Assembly: GCA_965277695.1 (NCBI GenBank) | Contig: CBDIDQ010000025.1 | Coordinates: forward strand, 5,409 to 69,408 | Source: JABSOG01 sp965277695 | GTDB lineage: Bacteria > Pseudomonadota > Gammaproteobacteria > Enterobacterales > Alteromonadaceae | DNA: 64,000 bases | Direction: 5' to 3' | In this document: piece by piece, positions 24,717-33,726 of the stretch | Position numbering within the stretch: the stretch's first letter is position 1 | Layout: every line of letters starts with the position of its first letter | Translations under genes and position numbers: made by a program | Notes under the pieces: generated by a model | Told to the model about the DNA's origin: nothing | The model's input: only the letters and a program-made list of their open reading frames with translations | Database searches by the model: none

Positions 24717-27011
24717 TTAAAACGTATAACTGGCCATCAATAACCATTGCCTATGTCGTTGGGGGATTAATGAATTTCTGAATCCTTGGGCGCGTTGGCT
24801 AAAATCATCGCCGGAATCGGCTTGTTCGCCACCTGGGTGATAATAATCTTGGTTAAACAGATTGGTGATTTTCAGTTTCAGGGTGAAAGGCTGCAAATCC
24901 CAGTTAGTCGTTATGTCTACAGTGGTGTAGCTGGCAGCTTTTTTGCCTTGTTCTCGTAATCTGTTGCGTTGATAAAGCGGGCGGTCATCCACCCAATTGG
25001 CTTTAAGATTGATATTGACGCTATCGCTGTAGGGAAAGTTAATCGCCGCACTGATTTTGTGGCGGGCTATATCACCGAGTTCAGCATCACCGTCGAGCCA
25101 TTCGCTGTTGTCATGATCATAATAAATCGCGCTTTTTGCGTTGGTCCAACTGTAATAGAGGTTACCGCTGATATCCGGACCAGAGGTGAAGGGGTTGGCA
25201 AACTGGTACTTGCCTCGGTATTCAAATCCAGTGACATCTCGTTCACCGGCGTTTTCGGCTTCTTCTTTGACGACGTTGTGGTAACGCGTGTGGTAAAGCG
25301 ACATATCATGCGACCAGTTATTTTGTTGATGCATCAGAATGATCTCAGTATTTTTGACCTCTTCGGGTTTTAAATCTGGGTTGGCACGTCGTCCGGTCCA
25401 GCCACCATATAACTGTTGCGGAGGCGGTTCTTGAAAAGCCTGAGCGTGGATCAGCTTAATGGTGGTTTGGTCAGAAAAATGATGGATCACCGACATCCGA
25501 GGTTTGGTAAAAGAACCATATTCTGAGTTGTGATCCCAACGAAAGCCACCACCAAAGCGCCAATCGTTCAATGACCAACGAACTTGTATATAAGCCCCTT
25601 TATCGGTGGTCATTATGGTATTTTCGTCGGGTATATGGCTCAATGGGTCGGGTTGAAAGATGATCTTAGGGTCTGTGGTGTGAAAAATGCCGGGGCCGAG
25701 ATCGTGAGGTCCTTGGTTGGAACCGTCACCAGAAGAGCAAAAGGCATTGGTATAATAATTACAGATATCATAAGCCCTAGTGAGATCTTTACGTTCGTAT
25801 TTAAGCCCGCCACTTAATTGCAGCTGATCACTGGCCTGATAGTCAAAATCTTCGCGCAATTTCCATGAAGAGCTTTCAGTATTCCAACGTGAAAGACTGA
25901 CATAAGAAAACGCCTCCAAGCCTTCATTCCAGTCGGGTAGGGCCTCTGCCCAGTCGCCTTCAAAATCATTGATACGATATTTTAGTAGGGTTTTTAAACT
26001 TAACTGGTCATTAAACGCGGTTTTGTTTTGCAGGTAAAACTGACGAGAGCCGGTGATCCAACTGGCGTTGGGTTGGGCGTGGTCAAAGGCATAAAATTGA
26101 CCGTAACCGCGCTCGGATTGCCATAAAATAACCCCTAACTTGGTATCTTGATAGCTCATTTCACCTAAGATACCCCAGTCATCGGTGGGGTTAAGGTATT
26201 GACCATATTGGCTACCATTGGTGCTGAGCTTTAATATTGGTCCCCAGCTGTTATTGTCATTTAACCAGCGTTCAGTGTTAAATCCCCATGGTGCATAATC
26301 AGCTAAATCTGTGCCTTCAGTTGAATAATATTGCAAGCCAAGATTAAAGTTTAACGCCCCTAATTGACCGCCGCCCGCAATATCCACGCCTTGAGTATCA
26401 TATTCACTGAGACTCAAGGTCGTCTCTAAGTAGTTGTCGTTGGCCTCATGGTTTGGCTGACGCGTAATGATATTAATCACACCAAGAAAAGCGTTAGGGC
26501 CATAAACAGCGCCTGCCGGGCCATACAAAACTTCAATGCGTTCAATTGATGACATTGGATATTGGTGATTGGTTTGCAATCGGTGGGTCCATAGGTGGTT
26601 GTCGAGTACGCCGTTAATGGCGATCAGAGTTCGTGTCATGCCGTTGGTACGGTACCCTCGCTGGTAGGCATTAACTTCGAAAGTGGTATCGACGCCAATG
26701 CTGTCAAAGCCGGGTAAATCTTGAAAAATTTCGCCAATACTGCTGTAACCTCGTTGTGCGATATCTTTTCGCGAAATAATTACCATGGCGGCGGGGGCAT
26801 CGCGCAGCGCTTCATCCCAGCCTGAGGCGGTGGTGACTCGCAAGTCAAACAATTGTTCGAGCGGCAGGTCAAAGATATCGACATCTTCAAGACCTGCCGC
26901 AGTAAGAGGAAAATTGGTAATTAGGCAGAATAACAAGCTCAATATGAAGCCGAATAAAAACTTGGATAAACGGATAAAACAACGGGTAGAAAAACGAGTC
27001 AAATAGATCAT
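24717..27011 (-). CDS. TonB-dependent outer-membrane receptor
   Basis: A 764-residue protein. A signal sequence (FILSLLFCLITNFPLTA) is followed by a plug domain: VTTASGWDEALRDAPAAM, QDLPGFDS, IERIEVLYGPAGAVYGPNAFLGVINI. A 22-strand barrel ends in the aromatic residue expected for outer-membrane insertion (SYTF). The plug and barrel are of the siderophore/vitamin receptor superfamily; the ligand is not evident. A perfect palindrome 17 bp before the start may be an operator. It is divergent from a type II thioesterase gene and upstream of the arg operon on the same strand, with no functional link visible. Confidence 0.93.
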   Translation of the reverse strand: MIYLTRFSTRCFIRLSKFLFGFILSLLFCLITNFPLTAAGLEDVDIFDLPLEQLFDLRVTTASGWDEALRDAPAAMVIISRKDIAQRGYSSIGEIFQDLPGFDSIGVDTTFEVNAYQRGYRTNGMTRTLIAINGVLDNHLWTHRLQTNHQYPMSSIERIEVLYGPAGAVYGPNAFLGVINIITRQPNHEANDNYLETTLSLSEYDTQGVDIAGGGQLGALNFNLGLQYYSTEGTDLADYAPWGFNTERWLNDNNSWGPILKLSTNGSQYGQYLNPTDDWGILGEMSYQDTKLGVILWQSERGYGQFYAFDHAQPNASWITGSRQFYLQNKTAFNDQLSLKTLLKYRINDFEGDWAEALPDWNEGLEAFSYVSLSRWNTESSSWKLREDFDYQASDQLQLSGGLKYERKDLTRAYDICNYYTNAFCSSGDGSNQGPHDLGPGIFHTTDPKIIFQPDPLSHIPDENTIMTTDKGAYIQVRWSLNDWRFGGGFRWDHNSEYGSFTKPRMSVIHHFSDQTTIKLIHAQAFQEPPPQQLYGGWTGRRANPDLKPEEVKNTEIILMHQQNNWSHDMSLYHTRYHNVVKEEAENAGERDVTGFEYRGKYQFANPFTSGPDISGNLYYSWTNAKSAIYYDHDNSEWLDGDAELGDIARHKISAAINFPYSDSVNINLKANWVDDRPLYQRNRLREQGKKAASYTTVDITTNWDLQPFTLKLKITNLFNQDYYHPGGEQADSGDDFSQRAQGFRNSLIPQRHRQWLLMASYTF

Positions 27012-27027
27012 CTTTACTCACCGGGAG

Positions 27028-27050
27028 TTGATAAATTGTATATTTATCAA
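27028..27050. promoter_or_regulatory. Operator-like 23-bp palindrome between the TonB receptor and thioesterase genes
   Basis: TTGATAAAT (27028-27036) and ATTTATCAA (27042-27050) are perfect 9-bp inverted arms with a 5-bp spacer. It lies 17 bp upstream of the receptor start in a 208-bp divergent gap. No regulator gene is adjacent and the palindrome does not fit the Fur consensus well, so the binding protein is unknown. Confidence 0.5.
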
Positions 27051-27219
27051 ACAGTATAGCATAGCTCGGTGCCTGTTTTGTGCTTGCTTTTTACGACGAG
27101 CACGAAAGGTTAAATCGCCCGGGTTTGCCCCAAATAAGCATTTTTGTTATATTGCGCGACATCGTTACTCATACCTCAATAAAAGCCTGCCTTTTATTCT
27201 CAATACAGGTCATCTGATT

Positions 27220-27996
27220 ATGTCGAATTTGTATAAAAACCCGTGGTTTAGCGTTAAAAAACCAGTGCCTGATGCATTGATCAGACTGTTTTGTTTTCCT
27301 TATGCTGGGGGCAGTGCGCAAATTTTTCAGGATTGGTGTGACAGCTTGCCTGCTGAGGTCGAAGTGATTGGCGTTCAGTATCCCGGACGAGGTGCCCGTT
27401 TTGTTGATCCGCTGATTGGTTCTTGTGATGATATGGTTGCGGCAATGCTGCCAAATATTCTGCCCGCATTGGACAAACCCTTTGTCTTTTTTGGTCACAG
27501 TAACGGCGCAATGCTCAGTTTTGAACTGGCACGTTTGCTCCAGCAACAAGGGGTGAGTAACCAGTTACATCATTTTGTTTCAGCCAAACGAGCGATTCAT
27601 TTACCTGCCAGAAAACGCGCGTTGCACAACTTACCCGATGCCGAGTTTATGCAAGAGCTGGAACAGCTCGGTGGTACCCCCAGAGAAATTTTGGCGCAAA
27701 AAGAGCTGATGGAATTGTTTTTGCCAGTGCTACGCTCAGATTTTTCTCTTGGCGAAACTTTCACCTATAAAGGCGACCATAAACTAGATTGTGACGCGAC
27801 CCTATTATATGGCACTAGTGATGTCGATGTGCCTCATGAAGATGTGTTGAAATGGCATGAATTGATGGCCGGACAAGTGGACACTCGGGTTTATGATGGT
27901 GATCATTTTTTCATTAATAGTCATAAAGAAGAAGTGTTGGATTTTCTTAATCAGAAACTAACAACCTTGGTCCAAGGGCAGCGATTTCATGGTTAA
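27220..27996 (+). CDS. Type II thioesterase (GrsT/RifR-like alpha/beta hydrolase)
   Basis: A 258-residue protein starting at ATG 27220; the frame is open upstream to 27028, but the family N-terminus (NPWFSVKKPVPDALIRLFCFPYAGG) fits this start. The nucleophile is S94 in FFGHSNGAM. The late Asp and the His of YDGDHFFIN complete the triad. Such enzymes clear misprimed carrier proteins of nonribosomal peptide or polyketide synthases. No synthase is in the window, so it is an orphan or serves a distant cluster. It is followed by a hairpin shared with the convergent lipoprotein gene. Confidence 0.9.
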   Translation: MSNLYKNPWFSVKKPVPDALIRLFCFPYAGGSAQIFQDWCDSLPAEVEVIGVQYPGRGARFVDPLIGSCDDMVAAMLPNILPALDKPFVFFGHSNGAMLSFELARLLQQQGVSNQLHHFVSAKRAIHLPARKRALHNLPDAEFMQELEQLGGTPREILAQKELMELFLPVLRSDFSLGETFTYKGDHKLDCDATLLYGTSDVDVPHEDVLKWHELMAGQVDTRVYDGDHFFINSHKEEVLDFLNQKLTTLVQGQRFHG

Positions 27997-28098
27997 GGCT
28001 GGTAAATCCGCTTTATACTGGGTTTTTCCCAACAACCAATAGAAGGCAAAGAGAAAGCGACATTTTCAGTTTGATTATTGCGATGGAAGCTGCTTAAC

Positions 28099-28131
28099 CC
28101 TAATGGGTTTCGCCGGGGCGAAACCCATCAA
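28099..28131. repeat. 33-bp palindrome flanked by 9-bp direct repeats
   Basis: ATGGGTTTCGCC and GGCGAAACCCAT form a 12-bp perfect stem (28103-28114 and 28117-28128) with a 2-base loop. The direct repeat CTGCTTAAC lies on each side (28090-28098 and 28132-28140). The right-hand copy contains the stop codon of the lipoprotein gene. It lies between convergent genes and could also serve as their shared transcript end, although there is no T-run. Confidence 0.65.
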
Positions 28132-28135
28132 CTGC

Positions 28136-31100
28136 TTAACGCCCAATCATTCTAAACGGAATAGTAAAGTTGGAGATAGTGTTACTGTCGGGGAATGCGA
28201 AGAGAAATGTCACTACGCCTTCTTGCGTGGTATCTCCGCCATTGCTGGTGCTGTTGGTGTTGACTAGGCTGAACGATTGGATGGTGCCGCCAAATCGGTC
28301 GATGCCTAGCGGATCGATATAACCCACAGTGTTGGGGATAGTAAAGTTGGTTGAACCTGTGACTTGACCAAAGCTGGTTGATATGGTGACAGTGGTGCCC
28401 ACTGGCAAAGTTTGCCCCAGACCTTGGGCGTCATCGGCTAGTGCCAGTGACATTTGTAATGAAAACCCTTCTTCGAGAATAATTAACCCGTCGGTGTTGG
28501 CGCTAGTACCAGAAACATCAACTGTGACAAAATCATTGACGCTGACGACATTGCCATCGTTAGTGCTGAGGATGTGGCTATTACCAATATGATCGGGATT
28601 AGTGTTAGTCGGCTGAGAGATTTGATCTGTCATCAGTGTGAATACCACATTGTTGCTCGACATGATTAATACCAGCGCTTTGCGGACATTGATTTTTTGA
28701 CCTGTGCCTTCACCGCACAAGGTCGCATGAGTACAGTTGGGGCCGTTAAATTTACCATCAGCGGCATCATGGTTGGTATCACCATTAAAGTCGATGAGTT
28801 GATCGCTACCGTCGAAAATACGGTTTTCATTGTCATCTCGCCAAGCTTCCTGATGGTCGATAAATCCTCCAGGATGATAGTTGCTGCGATCTAAACCACT
28901 ATCAGTATTATCGGTGAGCGCACCACCATCTTCATCATCAAAGACGTTGTTACCGTTGGTATCAAAGAAGGTTTCATGACCGATGGCATAGGCTAATACG
29001 GTGCTGCGGTGGTTTGGCAGGCGCGGGTTAACTCCTTTCCAAGTCACACTACAACTACCGTTAGTAGTATTACAGTCGCCGTCAATAAAACCGCCTTCGG
29101 TGGTAAAGTTGACTGTGGTGCCATCTGGTACCGGGTTATTAGCACTATCAGCCATGTAGGCGGTGATGGTGACTTCTCTGCCAGTCAAGGTGGCGGCTTC
29201 TGGGTTCAATACCTCAGCTGACAAGGTGATACTGTTTTGATCAGGCAGGCCGGTATTAACTGATAATAAGTCAGATTGGGTGCGAATGATCTGATCTAGT
29301 TCACCTTCTCTGACGACTGTGGTACTGGCAGTTACTCTGACCGCCGCTGGTGAGGTACCCGATGAAACTCGGGTCGTGACCAGCCCTTGAGAGTTAGTTA
29401 ATGACGTAAGTGGGCTAATTGATAAGCCGCCAGCTTGGGTGTCGAGAGAAAAATCGACCGGTTGCTGTGATAATGGATTACCCAATACGCCTTTGACCAA
29501 AAAGGTTAGCGTTGATGATTCTTGATTGCCTTGACCACCAGTGCCTTGCAGCACGATGTTTTGTGGATCGGCAGAAATAAATTCAATTGAACCGACGGCT
29601 TCCGGTAATAATTTGATCACCCGGTTAGCTGTTACTGCAACGCTGTTAACTGTGATGGTCGCGACTATAGTATCAACGTTGCCACTAACAGAGGCACAGC
29701 TGATATCTTCATAAGTTGAGCTGGCTTCTCCGTTGATGGTAGATACTGGAGAGTCTAAATTAACATTACCATTGTTGGCACAAGCCGAGGTGAATGTCAC
29801 TGGCGTTGGGGTGATGATTCGTACGTCATTTTGATCAACCACGGCAACGGTGAATCCGGTAGTGCCTCCGGCACTGAGGGGATAATCACCATTGGCATCT
29901 TGGACTAGGGATGTGCCTAGCACGCCATTGACAAACACGCCTTGACTATCAAAGTGACCAATACGGGCTCTGTCCGCTTCTACGGCATCACCGGCGAGAA
30001 CTTCATAATTAAACGATTTGGTAAAATTCACTTGGTTGATGGTCACTAGTGCCGTGGCGACAGCGGCACCAACATCAGCATCCTGAGCGGTCAGGGTGAC
30101 CTGGGCCTGGCCATTGATATCCGTTAATGCTGAGTCAGTGGCTAATTGCCCGCGCTCGGCAGTAAAGCGAATGATGCTATCTTGCAGTGGACTGTTGTTG
30201 CCGTCGTTTACTGTGGCTTGCAGCTGAATATTCTCACCGACTCTGAAGCGGTTTTTAGCTGTGCCGTCTTGCAGCGTAGATAATTCGATGGTTGGTTCTT
30301 GAATGGGTTGGCTGTTACCGGAGGTAAACTCATAATTGGCGGTGCCGATCAGGGTGGCAAAAGAGACATTGGCAGCAGCGGCACCGAGTTGTGTATCGTT
30401 GCTGTCGAGCAATACTCTGGCAATACCAGCGGTATTTGTCAGCGCAGTGGATTGACGCAAGGAGCCTAGCGGTGCGGCAAAGGTGATGATTTCGTTTGCA
30501 ACCGGTACTTCATCATCGACTAAAATAGCCTGTAAACATACGGTTGTGCCTGCGGTGAAGCTGTTAGTTTCAGTGGTACAACTACTGTCATAAATTGACA
30601 CCGAGACAGCGGTTGGCACCGATTGCGGTGAGGCTGCTGTTAATTGATAATTGTCTGTGGCACTGACGGCATCATTGGCGGTGGTGAAGTTGGCAGTGGC
30701 AGTTGATGCGCCGATATCAGTGTCGATGGTGTCGAGGAATACCGTGGCAACGCCATTGTTATCAGTTAATGAGGTGGCTTGTCTGACGGTACCTAGAGGT
30801 GCAGTGAAAGTGATAATTTGAGCGATTTGTGGCGTACCATTTCGCGTTAGCTCGGCCTTTAAACACAAGGTGCTGGTGGCAATTGTGGTATCAACTGGTG
30901 TGGTACAGCTGGCGTCTAAAACGGTTAGTGATAGGTTGGCTACGACAAACTCAGTATATTGGAAATTTTGGCTGGTGCTTTGATTTAGACTGCTGGCGGT
31001 GACAGTCGCTGCACCGAGTATAGTGGTGTCGCTGTCGATAAGAATGGTTGCAATACCGCCGGCGTCAGTTAAAGCGCTGGTTTGGCGAGCTGTGCCTTGA

Positions 31101-31699
31101 GTGGTGGTGAAATTAATCACTTCGCCAACAATTGGCGTGTTGTCATTGAATAATCCGGCTTTGACACACACCGTAGAACCCGCTGCAACATTGGTGAGCT
31201 GATTAGCGCAAGTCTCGTCAAGTACAGTTAATGATAGGCTATTGGCGACGGCTGTGGTGATATCGATACCCTTGCTGGCGGTTAAATCGACTCCGCCGAC
31301 GGTGGCGGTAGCGGTGAGTATTGAAGCACCCAAATCATTGATGGTGGTGACAAGGTTGGCGCTGGCCCGGCCTGAGCTGTCGGTCAGTCCAGTGGTTTGG
31401 GATAACACTCCTAAAGTGCTATCAAAGGTGACCGTCACGTTAGCCGCAGCTCGGCCAAATTCGTTGGTGGCGAGCACATTAACGTTAATGGTGCTGGCAA
31501 CTGGATATTGACTGACTTGCTGGCCTTGGTTATTGGTGACGGTGACCGCTAGATTGGCACCGACCACGACTGGGGCCGGGTTGCCGTCTGAGCCACTACC
31601 ACCGCCGCAAGCGGCCAGCATAAACAAGCTAAACAGTGTAATTAAAAGAGGGGTAAAGCGTTGCTTGATGGTTTGATGGGTTGTTTTTATTGATTTCAC
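28136..31699 (-). CDS. Large Ig-like (invasin/Big_1-type) repeat lipoprotein
   Basis: A 1187-residue protein with a lipoprotein signal (LFMLAACGGG, lipobox LAAC). Several beta-sandwich repeats of about 100 residues each follow. Repeats 2-4 share a Cys-containing opening (LDETCANQ, LDASCTTP, YDSSCTTE) and a motif like FTAPLGTVRQATSLTDNNGVATV. The later half contains unrelated-looking Ig-like modules and an Asp-rich segment (DTNGNNVFDDEDGGALTD) that may bind calcium. It should be anchored in the outer membrane or surface-exposed. The start is a GTG at 31699 that overlaps the darP stop (GTGA), so translation is probably coupled to darP. Confidence 0.88.
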   Translation of the reverse strand: MKSIKTTHQTIKQRFTPLLITLFSLFMLAACGGGSGSDGNPAPVVVGANLAVTVTNNQGQQVSQYPVASTINVNVLATNEFGRAAANVTVTFDSTLGVLSQTTGLTDSSGRASANLVTTINDLGASILTATATVGGVDLTASKGIDITTAVANSLSLTVLDETCANQLTNVAAGSTVCVKAGLFNDNTPIVGEVINFTTTQGTARQTSALTDAGGIATILIDSDTTILGAATVTASSLNQSTSQNFQYTEFVVANLSLTVLDASCTTPVDTTIATSTLCLKAELTRNGTPQIAQIITFTAPLGTVRQATSLTDNNGVATVFLDTIDTDIGASTATANFTTANDAVSATDNYQLTAASPQSVPTAVSVSIYDSSCTTETNSFTAGTTVCLQAILVDDEVPVANEIITFAAPLGSLRQSTALTNTAGIARVLLDSNDTQLGAAAANVSFATLIGTANYEFTSGNSQPIQEPTIELSTLQDGTAKNRFRVGENIQLQATVNDGNNSPLQDSIIRFTAERGQLATDSALTDINGQAQVTLTAQDADVGAAVATALVTINQVNFTKSFNYEVLAGDAVEADRARIGHFDSQGVFVNGVLGTSLVQDANGDYPLSAGGTTGFTVAVVDQNDVRIITPTPVTFTSACANNGNVNLDSPVSTINGEASSTYEDISCASVSGNVDTIVATITVNSVAVTANRVIKLLPEAVGSIEFISADPQNIVLQGTGGQGNQESSTLTFLVKGVLGNPLSQQPVDFSLDTQAGGLSISPLTSLTNSQGLVTTRVSSGTSPAAVRVTASTTVVREGELDQIIRTQSDLLSVNTGLPDQNSITLSAEVLNPEAATLTGREVTITAYMADSANNPVPDGTTVNFTTEGGFIDGDCNTTNGSCSVTWKGVNPRLPNHRSTVLAYAIGHETFFDTNGNNVFDDEDGGALTDNTDSGLDRSNYHPGGFIDHQEAWRDDNENRIFDGSDQLIDFNGDTNHDAADGKFNGPNCTHATLCGEGTGQKINVRKALVLIMSSNNVVFTLMTDQISQPTNTNPDHIGNSHILSTNDGNVVSVNDFVTVDVSGTSANTDGLIILEEGFSLQMSLALADDAQGLGQTLPVGTTVTISTSFGQVTGSTNFTIPNTVGYIDPLGIDRFGGTIQSFSLVNTNSTSNGGDTTQEGVVTFLFAFPDSNTISNFTIPFRMIGR

Positions 31700-32235
31700 T
31701 TCATGATCTCCTTGATGTATTGATAAAGCTCTTTGTAAGCGGGTGAGGTTTGTTCAGGGTGTTGTTGCTGCTGTTTGAGGGTTTTTTTCACCAGTTGACG
31801 CAGTTTCTGGCGTTCGAAAGCTGGGTGTTCGGCGATCAGTTCATTGACCTTGGTATCGCCTTGGGCTAGCAGGTCTTCGCGCACCTTTTCTAACTGCATC
31901 AGGGCTTTTTCATCCTGCTTATTGGTGTTGTTCAATCGGTGTATCGATAAAGCGATAGCATCAATGTCTCGGGCACGTAGTAGACGACCGATAAACTGTA
32001 ATTGGCGTCGATAGCCTTCCCGGGTATTGCGAATTTTATCTGCGACTTCAAGGGCATAGCTCAATTCTTCATCTAAATCGAGTTTTTTACGCTGCTGTGG
32101 CGACAGTTCTGAAATGGCCAGACCCATGGCCTTGATATCTTTGGCTTGCTGTTTTAATTCGGTTTTACTGAAATATTCATCGTCTGCAAGTGCTGGGATA
32201 ATGGGTTCTTCAAATATGTTTTTTTTTCTGGCCAT
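31696..32235 (-). CDS. darP: Ribosome-associated protein DarP (YjgA, DUF615)
   Basis: A 179-residue protein with the DUF615 features: SKTELKQQAKDIKAMG near the start, LSPQQRKKLDLDEEL, and RGYRRQLQFIGRL-type sequence (EGYRRQLQFIGRLLRA). It ends in a basic tail. DarP binds the 50S subunit and helps late assembly. It lies opposite pmbA (divergent, 136 bp apart), an arrangement common in gammaproteobacteria. The Ig-like lipoprotein gene overlaps its stop codon by four bases. Confidence 0.93.
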   Translation of the reverse strand: MARKKNIFEEPIIPALADDEYFSKTELKQQAKDIKAMGLAISELSPQQRKKLDLDEELSYALEVADKIRNTREGYRRQLQFIGRLLRARDIDAIALSIHRLNNTNKQDEKALMQLEKVREDLLAQGDTKVNELIAEHPAFERQKLRQLVKKTLKQQQQHPEQTSPAYKELYQYIKEIMK

Positions 32236-32371
32236 GGGGATCTGTTTGGATAAACGAAATAATGGCCGGAGTTTAGCATTAAAATGGCTGATTGGTCAGG
32301 GTTATCCTGAGGTAATGTGTAAAAACTGTGTTACTCTTGCTTTAATTTCCATAAAGCTTAAAAAATTAAAC

Positions 32372-33718
32372 ATGGCTGACAGCAAACTGAGTATTTTTAA
32401 CGAAATTGATGACATAAAAAACACCGTTCAAGACGCTTTATCATTGGCACAAAGTTATGGCGCTTCGTCAGCTGAGATTGCTATTAGCCGTCAGCGAGGT
32501 TTATCGGTAGCGACCCGGATGGGCGAAGTTGAAACCGTTGAATTCAATCAGGATGGTGCATTGGGGATCACCGTTTATCGGGGGGCTCGTAAAGGCTCTG
32601 CATCAACTTCTGATTTAGGTGCCGATGCGTTGAAAAGAACGGTCAAAGCCGCCTGTGATATTGCTCAATACACTTCTGAGGACCAATGTTCTGGTTTAGC
32701 CGAGAAAGAGCTGCTGGAGATGTCACCGATTGATTTAGACCTCTATCACCCCACCGCTTTTGAACCAGAACAAGGCATCACTTTTGGTAAGGCCGCAGAA
32801 GCGGCAGCTTTTGCCCACAGTGACAAAATTACCAACTCTGACGGTGCTTCGTTTTCAGCCCATGAAGGTTTTCGGGTTTATGGCAATACTCATGGTCAAA
32901 TTGTCGGTTATCCCAGTTCACGTTTCAGCTTGAGTTGCGGCATGATTGCTCAAGGTGATGATGAAATGCAGCGCAATTATGAATATACCGTCAGTCGTGA
33001 AGCGAATAAGTTAATGGCTGCGGCTGATGTGGGGATTGCGGCGGCGTCATCGGCATTAGAAAAACTCAATGCCAGAAAAATTGATACTGTGAAAGCCCCG
33101 GTAATTTTCCGCGCTGACATTGCTGACTCTTTGTTTGGTCACCTCGTATCAGCCATTGGTGGCGGTTCTCTTTATCGTAAATCTTCTTTTTTACTCGATC
33201 GCATTAATACTCAGGTGATGGCTAAAAACATCTCTGTGCGCGAACGTCCGCATATGCTCAAAGGTTTGGCTAGTAGTACTTTTGACAGCGAAGGGGTGAA
33301 AACTCGGGATCGCGATATTATTATCGCTGGTGAACTTAATACTTATTTACTCAATACTTATGCCGCCCGAAAATTAAATCTTACCAGTACGGGTCATGCC
33401 GGTGGTGTCCACAACTGGTTGGTGGATTCGACCATGGGTGATTTGGCCCAAATGGCCAAAACCATGGGTAAAGGCTTGATTATCACTGAAATGATGGGGT
33501 CTGGAGTTAATATAGTGACAGGTGATTATTCTCGTGGTGCCGAAGGTTTTTGGGTTGAGCATGGCGAAGTTCAATATCCGGTCACCGAGATCACCGTGGC
33601 AGGCAATCTTAAAGATATGTTTATGAACATCGTCGGCGTCGGCAGTGACGTGGACTTGCGTGGCAATGTCCGTACCGGTTCAATGATGATTGAAGAAATG
33701 CTGATTGGTGGTAATTAA
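32372..33718 (+). CDS. pmbA: PmbA/TldE-type metalloprotease subunit
   Basis: The start is placed at ATG 32372, giving 448 residues, the usual PmbA length; the frame is open to 32114 but that part overlaps darP. Motifs include GASSAEIAISRQRGLSVATR near the N-terminus and ITEMMGSGVNIVTGDYSRGAEGFWVE near the C-terminus, both typical. PmbA (TldE) works with TldD, whose active-site HEXXXH it lacks, in proteolysis of modified peptides and the CcdA antitoxin. tldD is not in the window. Its stop is 8 bp from that of the convergent mgtE. Confidence 0.94.
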   Translation: MADSKLSIFNEIDDIKNTVQDALSLAQSYGASSAEIAISRQRGLSVATRMGEVETVEFNQDGALGITVYRGARKGSASTSDLGADALKRTVKAACDIAQYTSEDQCSGLAEKELLEMSPIDLDLYHPTAFEPEQGITFGKAAEAAAFAHSDKITNSDGASFSAHEGFRVYGNTHGQIVGYPSSRFSLSCGMIAQGDDEMQRNYEYTVSREANKLMAAADVGIAAASSALEKLNARKIDTVKAPVIFRADIADSLFGHLVSAIGGGSLYRKSSFLLDRINTQVMAKNISVRERPHMLKGLASSTFDSEGVKTRDRDIIIAGELNTYLLNTYAARKLNLTSTGHAGGVHNWLVDSTMGDLAQMAKTMGKGLIITEMMGSGVNIVTGDYSRGAEGFWVEHGEVQYPVTEITVAGNLKDMFMNIVGVGSDVDLRGNVRTGSMMIEEMLIGGN

Positions 33719-33726
33719 ACTTTTCT

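Noticed and set aside
27028..27219. N-terminal extension of the thioesterase
   Set aside because: The extra 64 residues are Cys- and Arg-rich, unlike the family, and cover the divergent promoter and palindrome.
27220..27996. Part of a nonribosomal peptide or polyketide cluster
   Set aside because: No adenylation, condensation, ketosynthase or carrier domain is seen anywhere in the window.
28103..28128. A Rho-independent terminator between convergent genes
   Set aside because: The stem is strong but has no T-run on either strand, and the flanking direct repeats fit an inserted palindrome better. A minor terminator role cannot be excluded.
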